NCBI RefSeq assembly: GCF_002237445.1
Contig: NZ_CP022527.1
Coordinates: forward strand, 1,240,001-1,304,000
Reading direction: 5' to 3'
Source of the DNA: Neisseria sp. KEM232
GTDB taxonomy: Bacteria > Pseudomonadota > Gammaproteobacteria > Burkholderiales > Neisseriaceae
DNA length: 64,000 bases
A program made the translations under genes and the position numbers. Positions 7,003 through 16,061 of the stretch are shown here, piece by piece (position 1 is the first letter of the stretch; each line of letters opens with the position of its first letter). Below the pieces are notes generated by a model. It made no database searches. It saw nothing but the letters and a program-made list of their open reading frames with translations, and was not told where the DNA came from.

Positions 7003-8502
7003 ATGTTTTCAAACAACCTACTCAGCTTGGCAATCTGGGTGCCGATAGCGGCCGGTATTCTGGTCTTGGCGACCGGTTCCGACCGGCGGGCGCTGTTGGC
7101 GCGCATTCTTGCGCTGATTGGCGCGGCGGCCGGATTTTTGGTAACGCTGCCGCTGTTTACCCGTTTCGACCGTTTGAGCGGCGGCTTCCAGTTTCAGGAG
7201 TTCCACCAGTGGATTCCCACGCTCAATATCAACTACGCACTGGGGGTGGACGGTATTTCGGTGCTGTTTGTCATTCTCAACGCCTTTATCACGCTGATGG
7301 TGGTGCTGGCGGGCTGGGAAGTGATTCAGAAGCGTCCGGCGCAGTATATGGCGGCATTTTTAATCATGAGCGGCCTGATTAACGGCGCGTTTGCGGCGCA
7401 GGATGCCCTGCTGTTTTACGTGTTCTTCGAGGGCATGCTGATTCCGCTGTATCTGATTATCGGCGTGTGGGGCGGCCCGCGCCGCGTGTATGCGTCGGTA
7501 AAACTGTTTCTCTATACGCTGATGGGTTCGCTCCTGATGCTGGTGGCGATGGTGTATCTGTCGTATCAGGCGGGCGGCAGCTTTGCGATTGCCGATTTCC
7601 AGAATCTGAAACAGATTCCGCTCGGCATCCAACAGATTTTGTTTGTCGCCTTTTTCCTGTCGTTTGCCGTGAAAGTGCCGATGTGGCCGGTGCACACCTG
7701 GCTGCCGGATGCGCACGTTGAAGCGCCGACCGGCGGCTCGATGGTGCTGGCGGCGATTACGCTGAAAGTGGGCGCGTATGGTTTCCTGCGCTTTATCCTG
7801 CCGATTCTGCCCGATGCGGCGCGCTTTTTCGCGCCGGCGATTGTAGCGTTGAGCCTGATTGCGGTGATTTACATCGGCATGGTGGCGCTGGTGCAAACCG
7901 ATATGAAAAAACTGGTGGCCTATTCTTCCATCAGCCATATGGGTTTTGTTACGCTGGGGATGTTCCTGTTTCTTGACGGCCGTCTGAACGACTGGGCGCT
8001 CAAAGGCGCGATTATGCAGATGATTTCGCACGGTTTTGTCTCCGCCGCCATGTTTATGTGCATCGGCGTGATGTACGACCGCCTGCACACGCGCAACATC
8101 GCCGATTACGGCGGCGTAGTGAATGTGATGCCCAAGTTTGCCGCCTTTATGATGCTCTTTGGCATGGCCAACGCCGGTTTGCCTGCGACTTCGGGCTTTG
8201 TCGGCGAATTTATGGTGATTATGGGCTCGGTGGAGGTGAATTTCTGGGTGGGCGCGCTGGCCGCACTGACGCTGATTTATGGCGCGTCTTACACGCTGTG
8301 GATGTACAAACGCGTGATTTTTGGCGCGATTACCAATCCGCACGTGGCCGAGATGAAAGACATCAACGCCCGCGAGTTTCTGATTTTGGCGGTGTTGGCC
8401 GCCACCGTGTTGGGTATGGGCTTGTGGCCGGAGCCGTTTATCGCCGTGGTGCATCAGGCGGCCAACGATCTGATTACCCAAGTGGCGCAAAGCAAGATTT
8501 GA
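7003..8502 (+). CDS. nuoM: NADH-quinone oxidoreductase subunit M
   Basis: A 499-residue antiporter-like proton channel of complex I with about 14 helices. The essential membrane glutamate is at about E143 (FFEGMLIPLYLIIGVWGG), and the central KVPMWPVHTWLPDAHVEAPTGGSM lysine-bearing helix lies near residues 225-248. An in-frame DUS is read as GRLND near 7978-7990. It ends 9 bases before nuoN, so these two are cotranscribed, but 1.78 kb of other sequence separates it from nuoL. Confidence 0.97.
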   Translation: MFSNNLLSLAIWVPIAAGILVLATGSDRRALLARILALIGAAAGFLVTLPLFTRFDRLSGGFQFQEFHQWIPTLNINYALGVDGISVLFVILNAFITLMVVLAGWEVIQKRPAQYMAAFLIMSGLINGAFAAQDALLFYVFFEGMLIPLYLIIGVWGGPRRVYASVKLFLYTLMGSLLMLVAMVYLSYQAGGSFAIADFQNLKQIPLGIQQILFVAFFLSFAVKVPMWPVHTWLPDAHVEAPTGGSMVLAAITLKVGAYGFLRFILPILPDAARFFAPAIVALSLIAVIYIGMVALVQTDMKKLVAYSSISHMGFVTLGMFLFLDGRLNDWALKGAIMQMISHGFVSAAMFMCIGVMYDRLHTRNIADYGGVVNVMPKFAAFMMLFGMANAGLPATSGFVGEFMVIMGSVEVNFWVGALAALTLIYGASYTLWMYKRVIFGAITNPHVAEMKDINAREFLILAVLAATVLGMGLWPEPFIAVVHQAANDLITQVAQSKI

Positions 8503-8511
8503 GGTGTGTGA

Positions 8512-9957
8512 ATGAATACGAATAGTTTGAACCTGCTCCCCGCGCTGCCTGAAATCGTGCTGCTGTGCGGCCTGTTTTCCGTGCTGCTGATTGATTTGTG
8601 GCTCAAAGACGGTCAGCGCCGCGTTACCCATTATCTGAGCCTGCTTGTGCTGGCGCTGGCCGCTGCCGCGCAGTGCTATGTCTGGACGCCAGTCGCCGTC
8701 AGCATTTTTAGCGATATGTATCTTTCAGACGGCCTCTCGCAGCTGGCCAAGCTCACCATGTACGCCGCGCTGGCCGCCGCCTTCGTTTACGCCGCGCCCT
8801 ACAACCGCGTGCGCAGCATTTTCGGCGGCGAGTTCTACACCCTGTCGCTGTTCGGCCTCACCGGCATGAGCATGATGGCGAGCGCGGGACACTTTCTCGT
8901 TGCCTACATCGGGCTGGAGCTGCTGTCGCTGTCGCTTTACGCCATGATTGCCCTGCGCCGCGATTCCGCCCGCTCCGCCGAAGCCGCGCTGAAATATTTT
9001 GTTTTGGGTGCGCTGGCATCCGGCCTGTTGCTTTACGGCGTTTCCATGATTTACGGCGCAACCGGTTCGCTCAACTTCGCCACCATTCTCGCCAACAGCT
9101 ACAGCGGCCTCGACCAGCCCTGGCTGATGAAACTGGGCTTGATATTCGTCGTTGTCGGCATCGCCTTCAAACTTGGCGCCGTGCCCTTCCATATGTGGGT
9201 ACCCGATGTCTACGAAGGTGCGCCGACTTCCGTTGCCGCCATCGTCGGCAGCGCGCCGAAAATGGCCGCTGCCGTGTTCGCCGCCCGCATCCTCTACGGC
9301 GCGATGGACAACGAACATGCCGATTGGACGCAGATGCTGGCCGTGATTGCCGTCGCCTCCCTGCTGGTGGGCAACCTCGCCGCCATTATGCAGACCAACC
9401 TCAAACGCATGCTGGCCTATTCCACCGTCTCGCACATGGGCTTCGTGCTGCTGGCCTTCCTCGGCGGCAGCATCAGCTTCTCCGCCGGCCTCTACTATGC
9501 GCTTACCTATGTCGCCACCGCGCTGGTCGGCTTCGGCGTGCTGATGCAGCTTTCCGACGAAACGGCCGACTGCGAAACCATCGCCGACCTGGCCGGTCTC
9601 AACCAGCGCAACGCCTGGTACGCCTTCCTGATGCTGCTCACCATGTTCTCGATGGCCGGTATCCCGCCGCTGGTCGGCTTCTACGCCAAACTCCAGGTGA
9701 TCCAGCTTCTGGTCGGCAAAGGCTATCTGTGGCTGGCCGTGTTCGCCGTCGTTATGTCGCTGATCGGTGCCTTCTACTACCTGCGCGTCGTGCGCACCAT
9801 CTATTTCGACGAACCGCAAAACGTCCGTATCAGACCGGGCAGCGCGGTGGCGAAAGCCGTGCTCTCGGCCAACGCCCTGCTGCTTCTGCTGTGGGGCATC
9901 CTGCCGCAAAGCGTGATGGACTGGTGCGTACAGGCCGTGCAGACCGCCGCAGGCTGA
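8512..9957 (+). CDS. nuoN: NADH-quinone oxidoreductase subunit N
   Basis: A 481-residue antiporter-like subunit closing the nuo cluster. Conserved segments include YIGLELLSLSLYAMIAL near residues 140-156, GAVPFHMWVPDVYEGAPTSV near 223-242, and NLKRMLAYSTVSHMGF near 297-312. It lacks one proximal segment found in NuoL and NuoM, as is normal for NuoN. An in-frame inverted DUS is read as LSDGL at about residue 72. A strong inverted-DUS terminator follows 16 bases after the stop. Confidence 0.97.
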   Translation: MNTNSLNLLPALPEIVLLCGLFSVLLIDLWLKDGQRRVTHYLSLLVLALAAAAQCYVWTPVAVSIFSDMYLSDGLSQLAKLTMYAALAAAFVYAAPYNRVRSIFGGEFYTLSLFGLTGMSMMASAGHFLVAYIGLELLSLSLYAMIALRRDSARSAEAALKYFVLGALASGLLLYGVSMIYGATGSLNFATILANSYSGLDQPWLMKLGLIFVVVGIAFKLGAVPFHMWVPDVYEGAPTSVAAIVGSAPKMAAAVFAARILYGAMDNEHADWTQMLAVIAVASLLVGNLAAIMQTNLKRMLAYSTVSHMGFVLLAFLGGSISFSAGLYYALTYVATALVGFGVLMQLSDETADCETIADLAGLNQRNAWYAFLMLLTMFSMAGIPPLVGFYAKLQVIQLLVGKGYLWLAVFAVVMSLIGAFYYLRVVRTIYFDEPQNVRIRPGSAVAKAVLSANALLLLLWGILPQSVMDWCVQAVQTAAG

Positions 9958-9973
9958 TTGCACAGATACACAG

Positions 9974-10008
9974 AGGCCGTCTGAAACCCTGTTTCAGACG
10001 GCCTTTTT
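9974..10008 (+). terminator. Inverted-DUS terminator of the nuo cluster
   Basis: AGGCCGTCTGAAAC-CCT-GTTTCAGACGGCCT followed by a run of five T forms a perfect 14-bp stem with a T tail, directly after nuoN. Confidence 0.9.
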
Positions 10009-10088
10009 CGTTGTGCTCTTGGCAAGATGCGACGGCAAACGGAAGCGGCAAACAAACGTCATAGCCGCAGAAAGCAAAAAGGCCGTCT

Positions 10089-11306
10089 GAGACCTTTGCA
10101 AAATTCCTTTTCCCCAACAGCCGAAACCCAAAAACAGGTTTTCGGCTGTTTTCCTCCCCCCAATACCTCCTGATTCTACCCAAATACCCCCTTAATCCTC
10201 CCCGGATATCTGATAATCAGGCATCCGGACCGCCTTTTAGGCGGCAACAGGCACACTTAGCCTGTTAGCCGCTTTCAACAGGTTTAAACACATCGCCTTC
10301 AGATGGCTTTGCGCACTCACTTTGAGCAGACCAAAATAGGCTGCCCGGGCGTAGCGGAATTTACGGTGCAGCGTCCCGAAGCTTTGTTCGACCACATAAC
10401 GGGTTTTCGATAAATACCGGTTACGTTTGGTTTGCGCTTCCGTCAGCGGACGGTTGCGGTGGGCTTTGCGCATAATGCCGTCCTGCAGCCGATGCTCTTC
10501 CAGATGTTGTCGGTTTTCCTTACTGTCATAGCCTTTGTCGGCATAGACGGTCATACCTTCGGCTATCCCTTCCAGCAAAGGCAACAGGTGGTTGCACTCA
10601 TGGGTATTGGCGGGAGTGATGTGCAGTTTCTCGATATAGCCTTCCTCATCGGTACGGGTATGTTGTTTGTAACCGAGTCTGTATAAGCCGTTTTTCTTTG
10701 TCCAACGGGCATCTTTGTCTTTGCTCGGTGTGGTTTGGCCGCTGACTTGTCCTTCTTCATCGACTTCTATGGCCTGGCGTTGTTTGTTGCCGGCAGTCTG
10801 AATAATGGTGGCGTCAATGACGGCGGCGGATGCCTTCTCTACTTTTAGGCCTTTTTCGGTCAGTTGGCGGTTAATCAGTTCCAGCAATTCGGACAGGGTG
10901 TCGTCTTGCGCCGCCGGTTGCGGTAGCGGCATAAGGTGCTGTAATCGGGGATGCTCAGTTCGTCAAAACGGCAAAACAGGTTGAAGTCGATGCGGGTGAT
11001 GAGGCTGTGTTCGAGCTCGGGATCGGAGAGGCTGTGCCATTGTCCGAGCAGGACGGCTTTGAACATGGATAGCAGGGGATAGGCGGGACGGCCGCGGTGG
11101 TCTCTAAGGTAACGGGTTCTTTGACGGTTCAGGTACTGTTCGATCGGTTGCCAATCAATCACCTGATCCAACTTCAATAGTGGGAAGCGGTCGATGTGTT
11201 TGGTAATCATGGCTTGGGCGGTTTGCCGGAAGAAGGTGCTCATGAGAAATTCCCTAAATGTCTTGGTGGGAATTTAGGGGATTTGGGGGGATTTTGCAAA
11301 GGTCTC
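10089..11306 (-). mobile_element. IS5-family insertion sequence (IS1106-like)
   Basis: A 1,218-bp element bounded by inverted repeats GAGACCTTTGCAAAAT (left, 10089) and ATTTTGCAAAGGTCTC (right, ending 11306). It carries one transposase gene on the minus strand, currently out of frame. Both flanks carry CGTCT (10084-10088 and 11307-11311), and the flanks together rebuild a DUS, so the element jumped into an uptake sequence and duplicated 5 bases of it (or 7 bases, CCGTCTG, if the ends are set two bases further in). Confidence 0.92.
10237..11243 (-). pseudogene. IS5-family transposase, frameshifted
   Basis: The N-terminal part runs from 11243 to 10875 (begins MSTFFRQTAQAMITKHIDRF; contains the IS5 N-terminal domain), and the catalytic part lies in another frame from about 10932 to 10237. 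The catalytic part shows DDE elements: IDATIIQTAG with the first Asp, VYADKGYDSKENR with the second, and the YVVEQSFG(x)3RKFRYARAAY Y-R-E region with the final Glu. The break falls at CGGCGGCGC near 10905-10915, where one base appears lost relative to an open frame. Programmed frameshifting exists in some IS5 subgroups, so functionality cannot be excluded, but a mutation is the simpler reading. Confidence 0.85.
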
Positions 11307-11343
11307 CGTCTGAAAGCGCGAGATCCGCTTTCAGACGGCCTTT
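11306..11343. terminator. Inverted-DUS hairpin split by the IS
   Basis: CCGTCTGAAAGCG...CGCTTTCAGACGG with following T residues. Its left arm is the DUS half lying immediately right of the IS end, so the stem survives thanks to the duplicated target bases. Confidence 0.7.
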
Positions 11344-11398
11344 GGTACCTGTCCGCAACAATCAGGGCAAATCCCCAGTGGCCTTTTTCAGACGGCCT

Positions 11399-12202
11399 CT
11401 ATAAAACCCGGTGCGCCAGCGCGGGCAGCCGCGTGCGGACGCTGTTGAGGCGCACGGGGTCGAGGTCGGCGGCGATCACACCCTCGCCTTCAGGCAGAAC
11501 GGCGAGGATGTCGCCCCAAGGGTCGACTATCATGCTGTGGCCGAAAGTGCGCCGCCCGCTCTCGTGCGTGCCGCCCTGTCCCGCCGCCAGCACATAGCAC
11601 TGGTTTTCCACCGCGCGGGCGCGCAGCAGCAACTCCCAATGCGCCTTGCCCGTGGTGTAGGTGAAGGCGGCGGGCAGCAGCAGTGCGGCGAAAGGGGCTT
11701 GGGCGCGGAAAAATTCGGGGAAACGCAGGTCGTAGCAGATACCCTGCGCCAGCGGCCAGCCGTCGGCGGCCAGCTTCGGCACGCTGCCACCCGCCGCGAT
11801 GGTGTCGGCTTCGGCGTAACGCTCGCCCAAACCCGAGTAGCCGAACAGGTGCATTTTGTCGTAGCGGCCGAGCAGAGTGCCGTCGCGCCCGTAAACCGGC
11901 ATGCTGTTGAGCACCTTGCCTGCTTCGCCGCTGTGCAGCGGAATAGTGCCGCCGAACAGCACCACGCCGCATTCGGCGGCGGCCTCTGCCAAGGCCGTCT
12001 GAAAACGCCCCGCGCCGAAGGGTTCGGCAAGGGCGAGCTTGTCTGTGTCGGCGTGTCCCATCAGCGGCCAGTATTCGGGCAGCAGCACCCAGCCCGCCCC
12101 CGCGTCCGCCGCTTGGCGCACCAGGCGGCGCATGGCGCGGATATTGGCTGCGGGATCGGCGGAGGAAACCATTTGCACCACGGCGGCGCGGATTTTTTCC
12201 AT
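11399..12202 (-). CDS. Carbon-nitrogen hydrolase (deaminated glutathione amidase-like)
   Basis: A 267-residue cytosolic nitrilase-superfamily enzyme. The catalytic triad is visible: E43 (VLLPEYW), K116 (RYDKMHLFG) and C156 (GICYDLRFPEFFR). The Nit1/NitB/YbeM branch hydrolyses deaminated glutathione to alpha-ketoglutarate and cysteinylglycine, and the DKMHLF and CYDLRFP motifs fit that branch. It begins with MEKIRAAVVQM after an AGGAAAAAAAC ribosome site, and an in-frame DUS is read as RFQTAL near residue 66. DUF808 lies downstream on the same strand's upstream side, with a 56-base gap. Substrate is inferred from family only. Confidence 0.88.
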   Translation of the reverse strand: MEKIRAAVVQMVSSADPAANIRAMRRLVRQAADAGAGWVLLPEYWPLMGHADTDKLALAEPFGAGRFQTALAEAAAECGVVLFGGTIPLHSGEAGKVLNSMPVYGRDGTLLGRYDKMHLFGYSGLGERYAEADTIAAGGSVPKLAADGWPLAQGICYDLRFPEFFRAQAPFAALLLPAAFTYTTGKAHWELLLRARAVENQCYVLAAGQGGTHESGRRTFGHSMIVDPWGDILAVLPEGEGVIAADLDPVRLNSVRTRLPALAHRVL

Positions 12203-12258
12203 GTTTTTTTCCTTTCAGACGGCCTGTTCGTGTCAGATAGGCTGATTGCCAACCGCTC

Positions 12259-13128
12259 CTAATGCCTGCCAAACAGCTTCATCAGTGGCAGCACCACGGC
12301 GCAGGCCGCCGCGCCCGCCAGCAGGCCGACGGCCATGGCGGCAATCGCGCCCGCCAAACCGTCGTGTATGCCCACATGGTGTAAAAAGTCTGCCAAAACA
12401 GGCAGATTGTGGGCAATCAGGCCGCCGCCGACGAGGAACACCGCCAGCGTGCCCGCTACGCTCAGGCCGCGCATCAGCCACGGCATCAGGGCAATCAGGC
12501 CGTGCCCCAAGCCTTTGAGCGCACCGCCGCGGCGGATGAAAAACAGCCCCAAGTCGTCGAGCTTCACAATCACCGCCACCAGTCCGTACACAAACACCGT
12601 CATGCCCACACCGATCAGCAGCAGGGCGAGCGTGCGGTCGAGCAGCGGCGCACCCGCGCCCACCGTGCCCAGCGCGATGATGATGATTTCCGCCGACAGG
12701 ATGAAATCGGTGCGGATGGCGCCTTTGATTTTCGCCTCTTCGCTGTCCAATTCGTCGGGCACGGCCTGCGGCGAATGTCCGGCAGCGGGGCGGCGGAAAA
12801 ACTTGTGCAGCAGCTTTTCCACGCCCTCAAAACAGAGAAACAGCCCGCCCAGCATCAGCAGCGGCGTAATCAGCGCGGGCAGCAGCCACGACAGCAAAAG
12901 CGCGGCCGGTATCAGGATGAGCTTGTTGGCCAGCGAGCCTTTGGCCACGCGCCAGACGACGGGCAGCTCGCGCTCGGCCGACACGCCAGTGACCTGACCC
13001 GCGTTGAGCGCCAAATCGTCGCCCACCACGCCGACGGTTTTCTTGGCGGCGGCCTTGGTTATCAGCGACACGTCGTCGAGCACCGAAGCGATGTCGTCGA
13101 GCAGGGTAAAGAGGGAAGCGAAAGCCAT
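12259..13128 (-). CDS. DUF808 (YedI-type) inner-membrane protein
   Basis: A 289-residue membrane protein starting MAFASLFTLLDDIASVLDDV, the signature opening of DUF808. Hydrophobic helices follow at about 75-110, 150-200 and 220-285. A GLFLCFEGVEKLLHKFF stretch near 95-111 is also family-typical. The function of YedI is unknown. It shares strand and a short spacer with the amidase gene and could be cotranscribed with it. Confidence 0.85.
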   Translation of the reverse strand: MAFASLFTLLDDIASVLDDVSLITKAAAKKTVGVVGDDLALNAGQVTGVSAERELPVVWRVAKGSLANKLILIPAALLLSWLLPALITPLLMLGGLFLCFEGVEKLLHKFFRRPAAGHSPQAVPDELDSEEAKIKGAIRTDFILSAEIIIIALGTVGAGAPLLDRTLALLLIGVGMTVFVYGLVAVIVKLDDLGLFFIRRGGALKGLGHGLIALMPWLMRGLSVAGTLAVFLVGGGLIAHNLPVLADFLHHVGIHDGLAGAIAAMAVGLLAGAAACAVVLPLMKLFGRH

Positions 13129-13236
13129 AGCAGCCTTTCTCGGACGGTTTGTCCCAACGGAAAGAGCGGATTATACGGGCAAAGGCCGTCTGAAAAGCAG
13201 GTTTTGCGTCCAAACAGCCGTTTCAGACGACCTTTT

Positions 13237-14130
13237 TCAGACGGCCTTTTCTCCCTCTTTGTCGAACTCCTGCAAAAGAATGTCCAACACCGCCTGCGTG
13301 CGGGCGGACTGGATGCGGTAGGGCGTGACCGCGTACACATCCACGGAAGGCAGCGTCCAGTCGGGCAGCACGGTTTTCAGACGGCCTTCTGCCAAATCGG
13401 CGGCGATGTCGCCGTCAAGAAACAGCGCGAGCCCCAAGCCCGCCTTTGCCAGTTCCGCCAGCGCGTTGAGCTGGCCGCAGTAAATGCCTTGCGACGTGTC
13501 GAGCTCGAAAAAATCCGTGCCGCGCCGCATCGTCAGGCGCGCGGGCAGGTAGCGCAGCCAGCGGCAGGACGCCAAATCCTGCGGCGCGGCAACGGGGTGT
13601 TCTGCGAGATAGTCGGGCGAGGCGCAGATCAGCCAGCGCTGGCGCGTCAGCAGGCGGGCGACCAGATTTTCGTCATCGAGCGCGTGTTCCCCGCCGCGCA
13701 GGGCGATGTCGGCATCGCCGCGCTGCAAGTCGATCAGGCCGTCGCCGAACAGCAGCTGCGGGCGCACGGCGGGGTGGTCGCGCAGCAGGCGTCTCAGGCT
13801 GCGGTGCAGCGCGGGATGGGCGGCCATGGCCGAGGGCAGGGTGATTTTGATGCTGCCGCCGACGTCGGTATTGACCTGCCCGAGTGTGGCAAACGCCTCT
13901 TCGGTGCAGCGCAGCAGACGGCGGCACGAATCCGCCAGCGCCCGCCCCGCGTCGGTGGGCGTGAGCGAGCGCGTGCTGCGGTTGAGCAGCTTCACGCCGT
14001 AGGTGCTTTCCAAGCGGCTGATGTGCTGGCTGACGGCCGACGGAGTCATGTCCAGTTTTTCGGCGGCGGACGACATCGTGCCGCATTCGAGCAGCGTGGC
14101 GAAGGTGAGCAAAGATTTGATTTCCTGCAT
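13237..14130 (-). CDS. LysR-family transcriptional regulator
   Basis: A 297-residue regulator with an N-terminal winged helix-turn-helix (residues 1-60: MSSAAEKLDMTPSAVSQHISRLESTYGVKLLNRSTRSL) and a C-terminal effector-binding domain (about 90-290). The last residues KAV and the stop codon are contributed by a DUS (AAGGCCGTCTGA). It is divergent from the NAD(P)-binding oxidoreductase at 14289, the usual arrangement for a LysR regulator and its target, but the effector cannot be guessed. Confidence 0.93.
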   Translation of the reverse strand: MQEIKSLLTFATLLECGTMSSAAEKLDMTPSAVSQHISRLESTYGVKLLNRSTRSLTPTDAGRALADSCRRLLRCTEEAFATLGQVNTDVGGSIKITLPSAMAAHPALHRSLRRLLRDHPAVRPQLLFGDGLIDLQRGDADIALRGGEHALDDENLVARLLTRQRWLICASPDYLAEHPVAAPQDLASCRWLRYLPARLTMRRGTDFFELDTSQGIYCGQLNALAELAKAGLGLALFLDGDIAADLAEGRLKTVLPDWTLPSVDVYAVTPYRIQSARTQAVLDILLQEFDKEGEKAV

Positions 14131-14288
14131 GGGGTCTCCTGTTTCTGCACAGGCCGTCTGAAAACGGTTCAGACGGCCTGATTGTGAAGCTGTACTTAAT
14201 TTGAAAGTAAGCCCGCAGGCTATTATCGCGCCGCCCTTTTGTCAATAAAATGCGCGGCATCGCCAAACCAACACAAGAAAGGTACATC
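14131..14288. promoter_or_regulatory. Divergent LysR/oxidoreductase intergenic region
   Basis: After an inverted pair of DUS (about 14152-14180) there is an AT-rich stretch with the imperfect palindrome GTACTTAATTTGAAAGTAAG (about 14191-14210), a plausible operator. AAGAAAGG precedes the start at 14289. No well-spaced sigma-70 promoter stands out. Confidence 0.4.
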
Positions 14289-14945
14289 ATGAAAATCGCA
14301 GTTATCGGCGCAACAGGCTTGGTCGGCAATGCCGTGGTACAGGAATTGGCGCAGCGCGGCCACAGCGTTACCGCGTTTGCCCGCAATACGGGAACAGTGT
14401 TCCAAGCGGCCAACGTCGATGCCGTTGCCGCCGATGTCAACGCGTCTGATTTTGCAGCGCAGCTTAAAGGTTTCGATGCCGTGGTCAGTGCGTTCAACCC
14501 CGGCTGGGACAACCCGAATCTGGCCGCCGATTTCACACGCGGCGCGGACAGCATCGTCGCGGCGGCGCAGGCGGCGCAAGTGCCGTATTTATTGGTCATC
14601 GGCGGTGCGGGCAGCCTGAATGTAGCGCCCGGTCTGCAACTGGTGGACACGCCCGATTTTCCGGCCGACGTGTATCCCGGTGCCAACGCCGCCCGCGAGC
14701 TGCTGAACCGCCTGCGCGAACGCCGCGATGTCAACTGGGCGTTTCTCTCGCCTGCCGCCATGTTTGCCGTAAACCCTGTGAAATTTGAAAAAACCGGCGC
14801 ATACCGCATCGGTGCGGACGACGTATTGCTCAACGCCGACGGCTCGCCCGCCGACATCGCCCTGCCCGACCTGGCCGCCGCGATTGCCGACGATGCGGAA
14901 AACAAAGCGCATCTGTTTAAACGCTTTACCGTAGCCGAAAAATAA
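14289..14945 (+). CDS. NAD(P)-binding oxidoreductase (YwnB-type atypical SDR)
   Basis: A 218-residue Rossmann-fold protein. The nucleotide loop is IGATGLVGNAV at residues 6-16, and a second conserved region is LLVIGGAGSLNVAPG near 96-110, both as in the YwnB/atypical SDR5 group of NAD(P)H-dependent flavin or quinone reductases. The start at 14289 has AAGAAAGG upstream; an in-frame upstream start at 14250 is unlikely. The NTF2-like gene follows 52 bases later on the same strand. Confidence 0.85.
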   Translation: MKIAVIGATGLVGNAVVQELAQRGHSVTAFARNTGTVFQAANVDAVAADVNASDFAAQLKGFDAVVSAFNPGWDNPNLAADFTRGADSIVAAAQAAQVPYLLVIGGAGSLNVAPGLQLVDTPDFPADVYPGANAARELLNRLRERRDVNWAFLSPAAMFAVNPVKFEKTGAYRIGADDVLLNADGSPADIALPDLAAAIADDAENKAHLFKRFTVAEK

Positions 14946-14997
14946 GCGGCAGGCCGTCTGAAACCGATTCAACCCATACATCACAAGGAAACCCGTT

Positions 14998-15480
14998 ATG
15001 AAAAAAACCATCGCCCTGATTCTTGCCGCCGCCGCGCTGTCGGCAGGTACGGTACACGCCGCGCCGAAAGCCAAAGCCGCCGTCAAGCAGGCGCAAAGCC
15101 AAACCGAGCGCAACAAAGCCAACGCGCTGGCGTTTTACGAAATGGCGTTCAACCAACACCGCGTGCAGGAAGCGGCCGACAAATACGTCGGCAAAAGCTA
15201 TCTCCAACACAATCCCGGCGTGGCCGACGGCGCGCAGGCTTTTGTCGATGCGTTCGCACCGTTTCTGAAAGAAAACCCGCAGTCCCGCGCCGAGATCAAA
15301 CGCGTGCTGGCCGACGGCGATTTGGTCGCGCTGCACGTGTTCAGCCGTACCTCGCCGCAGGACAAGGGCGAAGCGGTGGTGGACATTTTCCGCTTCGACA
15401 AGGCCGGTAAAATCGTCGAACATTGGGACGTGATTCAGGCCGTGCCCGACAAAACCGTCAGCGGCCGCTCTGTGTTTTAA
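14998..15480 (+). CDS. Secreted NTF2/SnoaL-like protein
   Basis: A 160-residue protein with a Sec signal peptide (MKKTIALILAAAALSAGTVHA, cleavage near residue 21-22). The mature part has an alpha+beta cone fold signature: RNKANALAFYEMAFNQHRVQEAADKYVG, SYLQHNPGVADG and FRFDKAGKIVEHWDVIQAVP. This matches periplasmic SnoaL-like proteins of unknown substrate. It probably forms an operon with the oxidoreductase upstream; an inverted-DUS terminator follows at 15503-15543. Confidence 0.85.
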   Translation: MKKTIALILAAAALSAGTVHAAPKAKAAVKQAQSQTERNKANALAFYEMAFNQHRVQEAADKYVGKSYLQHNPGVADGAQAFVDAFAPFLKENPQSRAEIKRVLADGDLVALHVFSRTSPQDKGEAVVDIFRFDKAGKIVEHWDVIQAVPDKTVSGRSVF

Positions 15481-15502
15481 ACAGGCCGTCTGAAAAGCAA
15501 AA

Positions 15503-15543
15503 GTCCGTCTGAAAGTCAGATTGGGCTTTCAGACGGCCTTTTT
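15503..15543. terminator. Inverted-DUS terminator between the NTF2-like gene and fis
   Basis: GTCCGTCTGAAAG...CTTTCAGACGGCC followed by TTTTT forms a 13-bp stem with one wobble pair. Confidence 0.8.
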
Positions 15544-15709
15544 GCGTGCGGCTGTCAGGACGGGTTGGCTTTTTTCAGACGGCCTGCCGTTTGCCGTGCG
15601 GGCGGGAGGCCGTCTGAAAAACGGATGCGGGCAGGGAAAAGGCCGTCTGAAAAAGTTTAAAGGCCGTCTGAAAAAGCTTTCAGACGGCCTCAACGGGTTC
15701 GGACGCGGC

Positions 15710-15949
15710 TCAGATCAGACCGTGTTCGAGCAGTTTTTTACGCAGGGTGTTGCGGTTGATGCCGAGCATATCGGCGGCTTTGGACTGGTTGCCGCCGCAT
15801 TGCGCCATCACGACTTGGAGCATGGGCTTTTCCACTTGGCGCAGCACCATGCCGTAAACGTTGGCGGCGGGTTCGCCGTCGAGGGTACGGAAATACTGAT
15901 GCAGGTTTTGCTCGATGCAGTGGGCGATGTCGGTGGTTCGGTTCGGCAT
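15710..15949 (-). CDS. fis: Fis-family DNA-binding protein
   Basis: A 79-residue protein with the C-terminal Fis helix-turn-helix (QVVMAQCGGNQSKAADMLGINRNTLRKKLLEHGLI). It is shorter at the N-terminus than E. coli Fis (98 residues), which is usual in beta-proteobacteria. It follows dusB on the same strand, the conserved dusB-fis arrangement, with a 112-base gap. Likely roles are nucleoid organisation and growth-phase regulation. Confidence 0.93.
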   Translation of the reverse strand: MPNRTTDIAHCIEQNLHQYFRTLDGEPAANVYGMVLRQVEKPMLQVVMAQCGGNQSKAADMLGINRNTLRKKLLEHGLI

Positions 15950-16061
15950 GGTGCACTCGTCTGGATGGTTTTTTAGGTTTTTTAGTCTGTTGCGCCGCGC
16001 GGCGGCAGCCCGTCAATGTCAGGCGCTATTGTAAGCAAAAAAAACGGTTTGTAACAGTTCT

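Noticed and set aside
15521..15976. A 151-codon plus-strand frame over fis
   Set aside because: It begins with repeated DUS-encoded peptides and runs antisense to the recognisable Fis helix-turn-helix.
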